A stretch of DNA of 64,000 nt, from positions 186,001 through 250,000 of the forward strand of contig WFMF01000221.1 of NCBI GenBank assembly GCA_011033025.1. Reading direction: 5' to 3'. Origin of the DNA: Beroe forskalii (Eukaryota > Ctenophora > Nuda > Beroida > Beroidae). The position numbers were made by a program, and so were the translations under genes. Below, piece after piece: positions 15,001 to 29,100 of this stretch; positions within the stretch are counted from its first letter, which is position 1, and each line of letters starts with the position of its first letter. Below the pieces are notes generated by a model. The model was not told the origin of the DNA. It ran no database searches and saw only the letters and a program-made list of their open reading frames with translations.

Positions 15001-18000
15001 TCACGCACCGCCGCGCCACAATATTTCTTACTTATGTGAATTTGGACAGTATTTGAGAGGCTTTTGTATTTTCGGGCAAAATTATTTACAGGGCGAGACG
15101 AGAGATATAAACATGAATTAAGAACTTTGTTGAAGACCTTTGGATGACTGGAGCACTTCAACTTTGGTTTGATGAAAAACATTATTTGACCAGTTTTGCT
15201 TATTTGTTACAACCATTGAGCTAATTCAAAAGAGCAGAATTTACTTTTGGAACATTTTGTATCTTAATTTAATCAAGTCATTACGCCTTGATAAACTTAT
15301 ATTACATGGTTGTCTGCTTGAATTATTTTGAGTTTCAGATTTATAATCTTTATTTTGAATTAAGTTAAGGTGATGTTGAAACTTGAAAGTTTTTACATCA
15401 AAACCAAATAAATTATAACACAATGTTACGCCATTAAAATGATTTGTTGATAGCTTTTATAAGAAGCATTATAAGAGCATTACCTTGATTACTTATTGAT
15501 AAACGTTTTTACTACATTTTCTCGGGCACTGCGAGAATGTTTAAAATACTCGTTTTAATGCACATAACGCTGATTTCAGAATGACGGCTGTTCAAGTTAC
15601 CAAATACCTACAAATTTGGAAATTTGGAAAAATGCGCGCGCAAAATCGGTACGTACCGGGATAGGTATTTATCAGTATCTCACCTTTCTGACTGAGCGAC
15701 TCTTTCGTTGATCTCCAACAACTCGTGATACCGTGTCCTCTTGTCATGTTCCACATCTTCTAGCTGAGTCTTGTACTGAGCCAACACCTGATACATCAAT
15801 AATCAGCTAGTTCGATGTCAGTGATTTCCTAAACAGCCAATAATATTTATTACTAATCTGTGCGCGGCTTAGACCAAGACAATATACATGCGAGCACAAA
15901 TCTATCCTTCACTCTATTAAAGTCGACGGATTTGAATTTTGCTGTATGAAGACGGGTTACGGTGGTAATTTTATTAGTCAAAATGCCACTAGTTGTGTAT
16001 GATATCAAGCGACCAAGATTATCTCTCTAGCCCAAATCGATCAAAATTTGTGGTACTCTTTTGTCAGTCATATCATACGACGGAGCAATCGATAAAATTC
16101 AAATCCGCCTAGTCAAACCCCCACCACTCACATCGTTGATGTGGTTCCTCTCCGCTCTGATCCGCTCCATATCGATGAGTATGGTCGTGTGATCAGCTCT
16201 CAGCTTCTCCAGCCCCACCCTCTCACCCCGTGCCTCCGTGTGGATCTTATCCAGCGTGGCTTTCTCCACTCGGACCTTACGAGACATGTTACGAGGAACG
16301 AAATCGGGAATTTTACGAAAAATCCTATATTTTCGCACCCGATAAATTAAATGTCACTTCATCACCATGTTATACTAACACCTTTGAAAAGATCCCATAT
16401 TATTTTGAACCCCCAGAATCTCAACCCCCAGAATTATTGTTCCACGTATAAATATTTCTCATGAGGTACCTCCCCTCGCAGTTTCTCCAACTGCTCTCGT
16501 TCACTCCTCGTGGTGTCTCGGAGTTTCTCCAAGTCCCCGTATTCGGAACGAGCTACTTTAGACTCGGCCAGCTCCTGTTTTACCTTGCGAAGCTCCATTT
16601 CCTGCACAAGTAGAGAGGCATGGATTTGATCAATTGAAGAAATTATATTCAATTTCTTGATACAGAGTGTGATACCTGAAATTGATGAAACATGTGGTCT
16701 ATTTAACGTTAAAGTATCTGTAAAACTTTAAGATCTCGGTAAACTCCTACTAAGTCCGTCGTTTTTCCTTTTATATATCTCCTGAATTAAGTTAGTACTT
16801 AGATTTAATTTATCACACTCTCACAATTTGACTGGAGTTTCAAAGCCCCTGTCAATTACAATATTCCAGGTACCAGTTGGTAAGAGTTCCTCAACTCTGA
16901 GCTATTGACCCTGCATTGTTGTAGCCCTAAACAGATATATAACTAACTAAACAGCGACGCCGCGCACAAAAAAGGCGGTCCACTTCATCATAACACACAA
17001 CATGGTGCTATGATAATGATATCATCTGGACCGCCTGTTTCTCATGTGGGCATGTGAGCACAGGGTTAACCCAGGTTTGTATCCTGTACCGAGGTACTGC
17101 AAGTACACAAAGTTCGATTAACCAGTACACACACAATGGCAATTATCTGAGGGAGGAGAAGGAGGAGTTTATGTTAGCCCACTACGGTAGAGTTCGGTCA
17201 AACTCAGGGCAAATTGGAGGGGAAATCGGGGAATCAAGTCAAGGAATGGTAATCAGGAAATTCATAAGGTTTTTGAAATACCTACCAACTTACCAAGGAC
17301 TTCTGTTTGCAGTTTGGCACTGCTATAAATTTCGCTATTAATATGAAAAGCTAAATATCTAGCGATTGCATATTAAAAAGATTATTTACATTCGGTGTCG
17401 CAAAAAATAACAAATCTTATCAATAGGACTCCTGTTTAAAGCATTAAGCGGTCAGGAGGGTAAATCAGGAAACTGAAAAGTAAACAGTTACGAACGCTTT
17501 TTCATCTTCGCTGAAACAAAGTTTAGGGGTTAAATGCTCTAGTTTTATAAAATAAAGTTACACGAAAATTACCGCGCACTGTGTAAGAGAATTCCGCTGA
17601 CTGAAAAAGTGGCAGTTGCACGAGGAGCATAATATCGGCTCGATCAAAATGTCAAAACAAATATCCAGAAAATACATGGAAAATATGCAGAAAATATATG
17701 TTGGGGATCATAAGTGAAATCATACTGACAGATAAATAGCGATTGTAACAGAGTATGATTGGGCATAATATCGTTTCATGAATGGATCGTTACATCACGG
17801 TGCTTGGTACAGACTTATCGAGGGGTAGGACGATACCTGTCTGCCAAAAGATTTCCGGTAATTTAAACTTTTTAAGTCTCAAAACATGCCTCCGAGCTCT
17901 TGTCGTTGCTAAACAAGGAACCGGGAGCACGGATCATGATCTGTCGGAACTTAATCTGCAGGAACATATTCAGAAGGATCTTGTGGAGGTTGGGAGGGAG

Positions 18001-20158
18001 GCAGTACAATGGCATAAATTCTTCGTTTTAAGTCATGATATTGACGTGTTTCTCAACTGCTTATAACTCTTTCGTTCATTCAGGGCTAAAATCTTTGGAG
18101 AAATTCTTCTACAGTGATTCAGATAAAATCATATCTATATGAAGGGCAACTTAAACCTTCTCGAGAAACCGTTAGCTTGGCTAAGCCAACAAAATCATTC
18201 ATTTCACAAAAGCACAAACCACCTACCAGGCAAACCCATAACCCGATCTAGACTATAAATTTAAACTTAGGCTTCTAAGTTTAACCTAAGAGAGACACAA
18301 TAATATTTAGAAAAAAGAAATAAACGACAATTGCAGATTGTGGAAGTTACGTTTTACATCGAATTATAGAGCTAATAAATTTGGGTGAGAGCTCTCGGCT
18401 ATCTTACGATATAACGCTCACAGAGCATTATAGAAGATTGATAACATCTCTTTTTTAGAGCTGTGCAACCGCCTCGACTTCGTCTCGGAGACATCTGCAC
18501 AGCTCTCAAAGTGAGAAAGCAACAGCATCAATTTATCGTGACTTACCAGTTCCATATCTGTTCTTTTGCAGTTGTTGCAATGTAGACACTGAGTTGAGTG
18601 CGCGTGGTCATCTGATCTGAGGGCAAATTTAATATTTTATTAGTCTTTTTTAGAATTATAATATGCTCGAAAAAGGATCTGATTGAGATACACGTTACTC
18701 CTCCTGAGTTCATTCATTCTGCCTGAAAATAGAAGCTGTAAGCAAGAATTTGCGTTGTCCATATCGTTTCTTTGCTTTGCAGACTGTAAACAAACAATTG
18801 AAAAGTTAAAAGATTGTCAACACTTTCTATTCTTGAACGAAAGTGAATTTAATTTTACATGTTGCTGATGAATTTAAAGACTAACATTGTTACTTTGTTA
18901 AAGCTTGTTAGGGCAAATACAGAAGATCAAAATGTGTGGGGCAGTACTCACAATCAGACCTTCAACTTTTTAAATTCGATATAATTTGCACTTTTGATTC
19001 TCGATCTACAGACGAGAGGGAGGAGGGATAAATCATCAGCACGCTGAATATGACGTGTACTTGGTAGGTCCGTGAGTACAGGGCACTTGACTCACTTCGC
19101 ACATCACAAATACTGTGCTAGTTTTAGCGTGCAGCACGCAGTCTGTGCGCAACGCAAAGAATTTTCTAATTTTAGAATTTTAGAACTTTGGAATGCAATC
19201 AAAATTTGGATTGTTCACAAGACTATGAGAGTTGTTATTGGTAGATTGACAATTCGTGATTCGAAGTTGATGGGGGTTGGGGGTTTCCTGACTTTCTATC
19301 AAAATGATGAGAACATATAAAACTGAAATGAGAAAGTCAAAACAAAGAATCTCCTTGCTTTTGTCAGAACTATTAAGTCATTCTTATTGTTCCTGAGTAT
19401 AACAAAAGTATTAATATTCAAGAAAGAATCATAGAGTGCAAGCAGACGTTTGCTTTTGTTTGCTTTCTTTCTTTCGTCCTTGCATATTATCATACTGCAG
19501 TTACAAAACATAATACTGTTATAAAATTTCTGTTGGTACTAAAATGGTAAGATTATTTTACTGGACTCGAACTCTCTAAAGTTCTAACTCACAACGGATG
19601 CAACATGCAATGTATTGTCTAAGCATGCGACATCCTGGTTTGCTTCAGGCTCTCAAAGCTTGACAAAACTTGCAGTCAACGATTCTTATTTAAAACTTTG
19701 AGTGAAAATATCTAAATTGATTGAAATCTCAGAATACTCACTTCTCAGATTTGTTCTGGTCTGCGGCATATTTCAGGAATACTGAAAATAGATTTAATTT
19801 CATTTCCCGTAACCTATTTCTATTGTTTTCAAACTTAGTAATACAGCCAAACATCCAAAAGAGCCGACCAAAAATAATTGTTTGTTTTCCAAATCTCGGA
19901 TGAATTTTCTGAGATATTTGATTGTAAAATCTGACTTCCCTGTTTCCCATTTCCCAACCTGTAGCTCGAGAAGTGTCTTCTGGATGTCCCTGATTTCTGC
20001 AGAGGTCTGGGTGTCTGCCCCAGCAGCTGCCGGTGGCTGGATGATGACATCACGGTGCTTGTCACGTGATGACGTCATCACAGCGTCACGCAGCACCTCC
20101 TGTAGGTTGTGCAGACTGCGGTTGTGGTCACGGAGTGTCTCTCCTAGACCGTCTATCT
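1..20158 (-). CDS. CNTRL: Centriolin C-terminal coiled coil (exons 26-39, incomplete)
   Basis: Exon 26 (19959-20158) encodes LGETLRDHNRSLHNLQEVLR and an Ala/Pro insert. Exon 27 (18547-18588) is a 14-codon exon with the cysteine cluster CLHCNNCKRTD and is the least certain; it fits phase 0 on both sides. Exons 28-30 (16470-16601, 16132-16275, 15684-15787) are regular heptads. Exon 31 (7391-7511) contains LDALQADAHDLKKTISELN, close to the LRSLQADAKDLEQHKIK block of human centriolin. Exons 32-38 continue the rod (e.g. LHRLKLDMEQSAKHNEMM, KLEAQKGEELQKLGELK). The last visible exon (1-49) reads LKREKDTLKVQYDKL and runs off the left edge, so the stop codon and 3' UTR lie outside. The intron between exons 30 and 31 is 8.2 kb and contains another gene. 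Confidence 0.85.
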
Positions 20159-23100
20159 CTGAAAAAGGTAAGTTGTTTCAGACGGTGACTTGAAAAGTGG
20201 CAGAACTTTGCCGATTAAGAATTTGCTGGCTGAGTAGACACTTGAAAAGTCCTCAAGAGGTTGAAGTTCGGCAAGTCGCCAAATGAGCCGTCTGTGACTG
20301 AGTGACTTAGTGGCAAAGTGAGTAGGTGGCTGAGTGGGAACACTGAATAGTAGGGAATGTAATACGGGGGGGATGATAAGGAAGAAGAGGAACTCAGGTT
20401 GCCTGGGTTCGAAAAACAAACTCTGACGACGACATACTTGTTCGAATGACTCGCTGGTCTTTACGAGCTGATGCCATTCTCTATGGAAATGAAATAAATC
20501 GTTTTAAATTCATTCAAAAATGTAGTAGATGGTCGGGAATATAAAAAACAATTAACAATATTCAAAGTATATTATAGTCAGTACTCGAAGAATACGAACG
20601 AACGGTATGACAAAGCTCATAGAAGCTCACAGAAACCATTATTATGAAGGGCATTGTTAAGGGCATTCCAGGTGGAAAGGAGAAAGGGGGATAAGTAGAT
20701 AATTTGAGTAGTTCCGTCAAATGAAAGGGAAAGTAGACAATTAGACAGTACAACAAAGAAATGCACAAAAGAAGATCAATGGACAAAACGTAGAGAAGGA
20801 ACTATTAAACGGTAGTAAAGAAATTTGTAAACTCAGCAAGGCAGAACTGTGGAAGGAGAAAAATTTAAATTTCAAATGAGTTATGAGCTATCGGCAGAAA
20901 TTGTAACAAAGCAACAAAAATCATCGATTGAATGATAAGATGTGACAAAATAATATGCACACCAATATCAAAGCAATGAACCAACTGCAGCTAGCTACTT
21001 GAAAAGGAGCGAGTGGACTGTAAAATGACCAGTGATTAAGTCTTTAGAACTTGACAACCATACACCTACAGTCTACACCAGAAGTACAAATACTCTAATA
21101 CCTTCATAAAATATGCAATACAACAACTACTAAACTCGTAACGGTAACTCATTCATAGTTCTGGGGCCGGCTGAATAACACTGCATTATGCCTCATGTAA
21201 GAAGAATACACGTTTTAGGATGACGTCATAATCACGATTTAACGTGGCTCATTAACACCGTTGAGCCGCCTAAAGGAAGAGCCAGTAAGAGGGAGCGTGG
21301 TGTGTCACCATGGCAACGCTCCACAATCTAATTACCCTCATCATGCAGCCAAGTGGCAAATATTAGGGCGGCAAATTCAACAGGGGAGATTGTACTCGAA
21401 TCCTGATCATCGGAGATTCCAGCGTGCTAGGAATCATTACATAATGTAGAGGATAATTGTGTATGTGCGAGTACAAGAGTTTCAAATTAAATCCTATCAG
21501 AGACAATGTTTAGAGCTTCAGAGATCATGCGAGCAAGGAATGGGAAGAGAGTTGAGAGAAAAGAACAGAATGAAGGATTGAAGGAAAATCACTGTACCGT
21601 CTTCCTTGATCTTAAATTGAATTAAATCAATTAAGCAATTAGAACTTAGAAATATGAGTGTCGTGTGAATCTTAATAAAGGTGTAATGATAACCAACATA
21701 GGTAATATTTAAAACCTACATCATTTGAGATGTGATCAAATGTAAGCATTACGTTAGTCCCTAGACAATTCATAAGTTTGTCCGCCTTGTCTTTCCCAAA
21801 TTAACATGTTAGTCTGTCGAGCATCTACTCCTCTCAAATTAGCATTGATACGTATTTCCCTCCTTATCAAGTCCAACTGCAAACTTTCGAGATCCATTCC
21901 CTGTTCCTAAAACCCCACTATTTACTTACTCATTTCTTCAACAAAACTCCACTATTTATAATCACATGATTTTCGAAAGCTCCTGATTTTAAACTTTATC
22001 GTATCATTGAACGTTTTAACTTCCTCCCCAAGTTCCACTATAGACTTACTCATTTCTGTGAGAGCGGTCTCCTGGTCGATGTCTCTGCTCTGCATCATGT
22101 CCCGCATGTGATCCACTTCCCTCTCTGCTGATAACAAGCTGGACTTCAGATAGGATATCAGCTCCTCGTGACCACACGATGACTGGAGGAGATAGTTGGG
22201 TGAGAGAAATATGGTGGCAAGTAGTATTGTAATATTGAACGGCGCGCTCAGAAAAAAAAACGACAGAAAACCAAAAAGGGAGCGATTTTTAAGGTGCCTT
22301 TAAAGCTTTAAGGCGCAGTGCATTTAGGGAGTGGCGTTTAGGGCGCATTGACCATTTGCTCAATGTACGAAAATGAATGTACCTACAGTTTGTGAATTGT
22401 GGATAGCCTTGGAAATATTTGAATCAAGTTCATACTACCCACCAAGCTGTTTGTTCTGGTGAGAGCCTCGTCTAGTCTCCTCTGTACGCTGTCTAACATG
22501 TTGGCATTGGTTTGCGTGGCTGCCTCACGAATACCTAGTCTCAGAGATGCCACTTCATCTGGAGTTATAGTGACATGATAAGAACTAAATCAACTTGCGG
22601 TGTGATTAAAAAAGTAAAAAGGGAAGTGTTGAATTTGTAGATTTAGCAAAGGGTATTGCAATAAACATTGTGAGCGAAATGACAGCTTAATTGAGTATAC
22701 TCACCCATGAGTTTATCTATTTTCCTTCGTTCTTTTTCAGCCAGTCTCTTCTGATTTTCTGAATCTTCTCTTTCTCTTGCAGACTTTTCTGAAACAAAAA
22801 GTTTAAACAGCGAACAGTTAAATCATCTAAGACAACAACAATTTTGACAGATGTTACTCATTCCTTATCTTGAAGTTAGAGATTCTGAAAGTTTTACCAA
22901 CCAAATTTGTTCAGCATTTCATCTGCCAGAGTGTGAACGTTGGTGCTTGTTGCTTGGTCCTTCCTCTTGTCTACAATCAGTATGTCAGCTGCGTCACAGG
23001 GCTCCGCCTGAGACACAATCAAAAGGTTAACTCTGGCATTAAGATGATGATCATAGATTTCATATTTGATCAGTCCTGATCATCCAACGTTCAAACTTTT

Positions 23101-26100
23101 ATTCCTCCTACTTAATTAAACCCACACTAGAGACAAGATCCTAGATTCGATGGAAATAAAATCATCATTTCATTGAACATCCAAACAGAACCTCTATGAT
23201 TCCGCATATTTTTGAATCATTTCCCCCAAACCCCTTAACCCCCCCATATTACTGTCGTACCTGCTCGTCAGTGATAACAACCCGTTTCCTCCTGTGTCTC
23301 GTAACATACTCAGGAGTAGCTGATGTTGTCCCAATGTGGATGTCTTTGTCAACTGTCTGCGCTCTCCTTGACACCAGATGAATGATGTCCGGATCATCTG
23401 GCGACTCGTGGATATACCTAGTGTTGAAGACATCAGTATTTGTTGTAGCTGACTACGGTTGCTTAAGCCCCATTCAACCCCAAAACTCCCCTTCCCAAAA
23501 ATAAAACCCTTAAAACCCCCTCTAAAAATAAACCCTAAAAATAAACTGGGGTTGCCCTACTCCTGTTGTAGCTGACATAACAACCTGTACTCTGATGTTA
23601 GAACCAATAAGCCCGTGCATTTGTTCCTGGAGGTCTGACTGGCAGCAACCGTGAAAAAGTAACATTCGAGCAAGCACCGACTACATCTCCGTCATAGCTC
23701 CGTCAAAAGTAAATTTCCGAAGAAGAAAAAGAAAAAAGTAGATTTCCGAAGAAGCGACGGTTCTCCACAAAAATCAGAGAAACAAACGAAACCTCAGATC
23801 TATATCATTATACTGAGACTCCAAGGTCTGCACAAAAGTAATTTTATAAAACCTGAACATACACCAATTATTGGCGTATTATACCGATATATTGGATGTC
23901 AAACAGTTCATTGTTCTGTCACAAGTAGATAATATCCAATAAAAACTGAAAAGCACTTATCTACCTGCGATTACGGCAGATTACTGTATTCTAATGACCA
24001 ATTATATAAAGTTTTCCAAATATATCCGTATCTGAAGGTTTATACCAAGACTCAGGAGATGAAAAAGAGATAAAAAGTAGCCAATAGATTGCAGCTGATT
24101 TGCTGCGACAACCGGAGGGTCTGGACAAAGAACACATGGTGTTGATATATGCAAGTCCGGGTCTTAGGCAGCTAGAAAAGAGATCAGTCGTTCACAGAAA
24201 ACCAAGTTAATAACTGCGTGTACGCGTTATTTCAAAAACAGATAAACGGTCCAGTGACCATGCCAATAGTACTGAGTACTGATAGGAGTACACCAGTATG
24301 TCAGTATATATTGTAATCCCTCGGTCAGTCCCCCAGCGAAGGAGCGTAGTAGATCAGAGTCCCAAGCAGCAGAGTTCTATTGCACAGAAGCACTAGTGGG
24401 AGATAGTGGATGAGGTTCAAATATGAATTTATTTATTTCTTTGTATACTCACACTCGACTCGGTGACCTCCCAGACCCAGCACTCCTCAGGTATCTCTCA
24501 TTGATCACCGTATCGTCACACCGTGGACCCTGAAAACGAATCAATTACTCTACTGAGATATATATGATTCGTTTTACATTATTCAGAGTCTTCATAAACA
24601 TGGAGAGAATCTAGCCAAAAATCAAAAAAATGTCGACTGAAATTATTCATGACTGATACGAGAGAGTTGTTCAATATTCACCAAGATCCTTAGAAAATCA
24701 TGTGAAACTATCATCTTCAGTGCTGATCAAGGTACCTGATCAGGCACGTTGACGTTGATGACGGGGGGAGGGGAGGGAGATCTGTGGGTCCTTTCCTTGA
24801 TCAGATCCTCCAACAACTTTATCAGATCCTGCGAGTACTACGTGTTTCTGTTAATGTTTCCAATCACTTCATCAGGTGAAGAGTACTTTACGTGTTTCTG
24901 TTAATGTGACATTTCAAATCACTTCATCAGGTAAGGTTTACTTCAGAAGCACGAAATAGAATGTTCTATAGCTCAGAATAGGAAACATATGATATGATGA
25001 TAGTCAATGAAAATTCAATCATTCAAATCATGAGGATACTTCATTTCTTCAATATTCATCGTCAATAAACCAAGAAGTCAACATTGATCTTACGCTCATA
25101 ATCGGTCGTGGAATCCACTCATAATCGACAAGTTACTTCAAAAGTATACAAACACAAATCATAGGCACCAACATCAAACAAATTTAACTTCCATAGTCAG
25201 GACTGAGGAGCATGATTCATTCGGAACAAAATGCCCTATTTTGATGTATATACATTATAACTGATATACACACTCAGTGGTAAATTTGTCGTCATGAACA
25301 CGGAGTATAATTGATGCTTGACACGAGTACCTGGGGATCTGATGGGTACTCTCTTTTCTTGTCCCTCTCCTCGAGTAGTAACTGAGGATGAAGTGGTGTT
25401 AGAGTAGAGTGGTGTCAGGGAGAAGTGGTGTCAGAGTGGAGTGGTGTCAGGGAGAAGTGGTGTCAGAGTGGAGTGGTGTCAGAGTGGAGTGGTGTCAGAG
25501 TGGAGTGGTGTCAGGGAGAAGTGGTGTCAACAAGAAGATGTGTCAAGGGGAATTGGTGTCAGGATGAAGTGGTGTCAGAGTGGAGTGGTGTCAGGGAGAA
25601 GTGGTGTCAGGGAGAAGTGGTGTCAACAAGAAGATGTGTCAAGGGGAATTGGTGTCAGGATGAAGTGGTGTCAGGGAAAAGTGCTGTCAGAGTGAAGTGG
25701 TGTCTAGGTAAAGTGATGTCAGGGTGGAGTGGTGTCAGAGTGAAGTGGTGTCAAGATGGAATGGTGTCAGGGTGGAGTGGTATCAGGGAGAAGTGGTGTC
25801 ATGGGGGTGTGGTGTTAGGGTGAAGTGGTGTCAGGGCGGAGTGTCGTCAAGTTTGAAGTGGTGTCAGAATGGAGCTGAGTGATCATGATGTCAGGATGAA
25901 GTGGTGTCAGGATTAAGTGGTGTCTGGGTGTCAGGTTAGACCTGTGTCAGAGAATTAAGTGGTATCAAATGACCTTTCGCTCGTCTTGGACCCAATCCCT
26001 GACATGAAACCACCTGCGTTAACCGGTGCTAATACCTCAATGTAATTCAATGTGGTAGACCAACAAAACCATATATTACTTCATGACAACCACTATCATG

Positions 26101-29100
26101 TATCTTTGTACATAACATATGTAATGCTATATTACAGATTACAGTAAGTACGAGAACCAATGTTATTCTGGTATTACCGACTTCGCACCTCCTTCTTCTT
26201 CTACTGTGCTGACAGCTAGTAAAAGCTGCAAATTATCAGCATGTTGCCATGGTTACCATGTGTATAGTATTAGCTACAACGCTATGAAGAACGTGTGGTG
26301 TTGTTTATATGAATCAATAATATTATTGAAGTTTGAAGTATGAAGTACTGTCGCTAATATACTCAAATACGTTAATTAATAATAATAATAATTTAAACTT
26401 TTATATTATAGTGGCACATCAACTTAATCTATTGCACAGCTGTGCCACGAAAACAGATTCAACAAAAAGCTATGACAGTGCTTTATCAAATGACATTATA
26501 TACAAATAATTTAAAAATAAAGCTAAAACAAGATTCATGCTGGTGTTTAAGCACTGTCAGAAATTCAAAGCTCAAGTACTTAAATAGTTAAAAACAATTG
26601 ATAATTATAATAAGTTAAAAATTAAATAATTAATTAGTGCACACTGCTAGTAATCGCGAAGTACGAACTGTCAACTTACAATTTGTCAACATGTCGTGGC
26701 AATGGCATGATTTCTAGAAGCATCTGGCATACGAATTTACTGGGGTTCGGGGCGTCCCCCTCAACCCCCTCCCCCAAATGATACCCCATATGGGTTGCGT
26801 TACCCCCTCCCTTAATAGCGATATGTACCTTGATAATGGGTAGTAAGTCTGCACTCTGGGGTAGGGGCGACTGCATGGGGGTTTAGGTTACTTTGACAAT
26901 GTACCTTGATAATGGGCAGTAAGTCTGCACTCTGGGGTAGGGGTGACTGCATGGGGGTTTAGGATACTTTGGCAATGTACCTTGATAATGGGCAGTAAGT
27001 CTGCACTCTGGGGTAGGGGCGACTGCATGGGGGTTTTAGGAAGTCTATCCTCCAGGAACCGCAGTATCCGCCTCGCTACCTCGTCAGGATCTAACCGGTC
27101 TCTCCGGGACTCGTTCAGGATGTCCCGCAACTCAGCGTTCTCGTCCTGCGGGTATATTTATTGACTGCTCCGTCGAAGACCCCTTTTTGCCCCCTTTTTA
27201 CCACCTTTTCACCTTCTTTTGCCTCCTTTGTGCCCCGTGCATCCCCCTTTAATTAATAAAGGATGATTAGTTAATTAGATTGATTGTATGAAATGTAGTT
27301 ATAGTAAATTTTGATGATATATGAACTATATGCTTATATGGGATAGAATTCAAATTCTATCTTCAGATAGTGCTAATGATAAATTCGAGAACATGATTGA
27401 TTTGATTCAACGTTTGAACGTTGAAGATTATTTTCGGTATAGCTTACATTTCATCAAATTATGTAATATTCAGCTATGTCAGTGAAATTTGAAGCCTAAC
27501 TAAAAGCTGATTAAATTTCTTTGTAACGGTTTGGACGCTAAACGACATTTGGAAGGATGGGAACTCCAACAATAACAATACCTGCAAGTCCGCGACTTTG
27601 TCCCTGCTCCTCTTCAGAGCCTCCCTAGTAGCGAGGTAGGGAGGGGAGTGTATAGACCTCTCCCTCACCAGCCGAGCATTCTCTGCCTGGACCTCCTCCA
27701 ACTCATCTAGAGTTTCCTGGAGAATCTCATTCTCTGGATGGGTGCTGCACTCCAACAACTGGACTGCTTCATCCTGAGAGGGAGAAAGTGGTGAGCGGGG
27801 GAATTGGAAAAGGGATTTAGGGAATGGGGAGTTGGTATGTGGGAGTGGGGCTAGGAATGTACGTCCCAAAGTTGTCTTTAATAGATGAATCTAACAGGAC
27901 TTGGCATAGAGAGATCTACGAAACATTTCAGCTCCCAGGGACGCACCTTGAGCTTTCTGTTTTCGTCTTTGAGCATATCGACCAGGTCCCTTGTCTTATC
28001 TAGCTCCTCATGAAGTGCTTCAGTCTCTGTCTCCTTGTCAGCAAACATCTGTAGAATACGTGGAAGTTTTGGGAGAGCAATTGAAGGGAGCTGCGGAGCA
28101 GTAGTTACACGAGACGGATAACCAACTCATTATCTTTTCTTTCAAATTTGAAAAACGCTTCAAGGAAATGACAATATACTCATCCACGTGCATTACCTTC
28201 TGCACGACAGTAACGTCCCTCCTGAGTTTATCCTCGTCCCTCTTCACAGCATCCAGCTCCTCCTCCAAGCCCTCTCTCTCCTCCACTGCCTCCTCTAACT
28301 GCTGCTCCAGAGCGTTCAGCTTACCCACCAGCTTCTCATGTTCCTCCCTTAACTTGGGGTCCTCGGAGGACCTGGTAAAGTGTTTTTTTCTTCAATCTAT
28401 AACTGATTTAAGCAGATTTTATATTATGTACCAATTCGATGTTCAGGTACCATGTTTGGGGAATTATTCAAGGACATTGCAAGTTCCATGTCAAAGGGAT
28501 TTCAAAGTATGTATCGATATAGGATCGAACAAGAACCAAATTGTTATATCATGATAATATGTACGGTGGTTGACCAATCGTTTTCAATCTTCCTACCGAG
28601 TAGGTAATCTCTTCTGCAACTCTCTTTGCTTTTCCTGGAATTCTCTCTTAGCATCTTCATAAGCTCGTCTTTCCTTGTCAAGATCCTCCTCCTTCTTCTT
28701 CAATCTAGCTTGCATGTGTTCCTGACAGGTAATTTTTGTATTCATGACACAAATGATGGAATCAATGACTCCTTTGAACTGAAATAGACTAAATAGATTG
28801 AAATTTTCGCTATTGATTTTTACCCTCAACCTCATTTCATTCCAAAGAAAGAGCTCACCCGCTCCAAGCCCTTGGGTTTTGCCACAGCCAGCTGATGTCT
28901 CAGATCGTTGACTTCCTCTGCTTTTCGTTGCAGAGAGCCGTGGAGATCGTCCACCTGACGGTTTTTGCTTTTAATATATTTTACGATGAATCAATGTCAA
29001 TGAAGGATTGAGATAAAAGTTGATAAATTGATAAAAGTTGATAATATTCCCTCTATTGATCCAGAGTTTCCTCCATCTTACCTCAATTTGAGCATCTCGA

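Noticed and set aside
18950-19020. Extra centriolin exon with donor GTGAGT at 18954
   Set aside because: All three minus-strand frames contain stops between the candidate acceptor and donor.
19738-19950. Minus-strand extension of the exon at 19959
   Set aside because: The sequence beyond the GTTGGG donor loses coding character, and the phase to the next exon fits only if splicing occurs at 19958.
25425-25823. 132-codon open frame rich in WSGVREKWCQ
   Set aside because: It is a direct translation of the 16-bp minisatellite and is not independent coding sequence.
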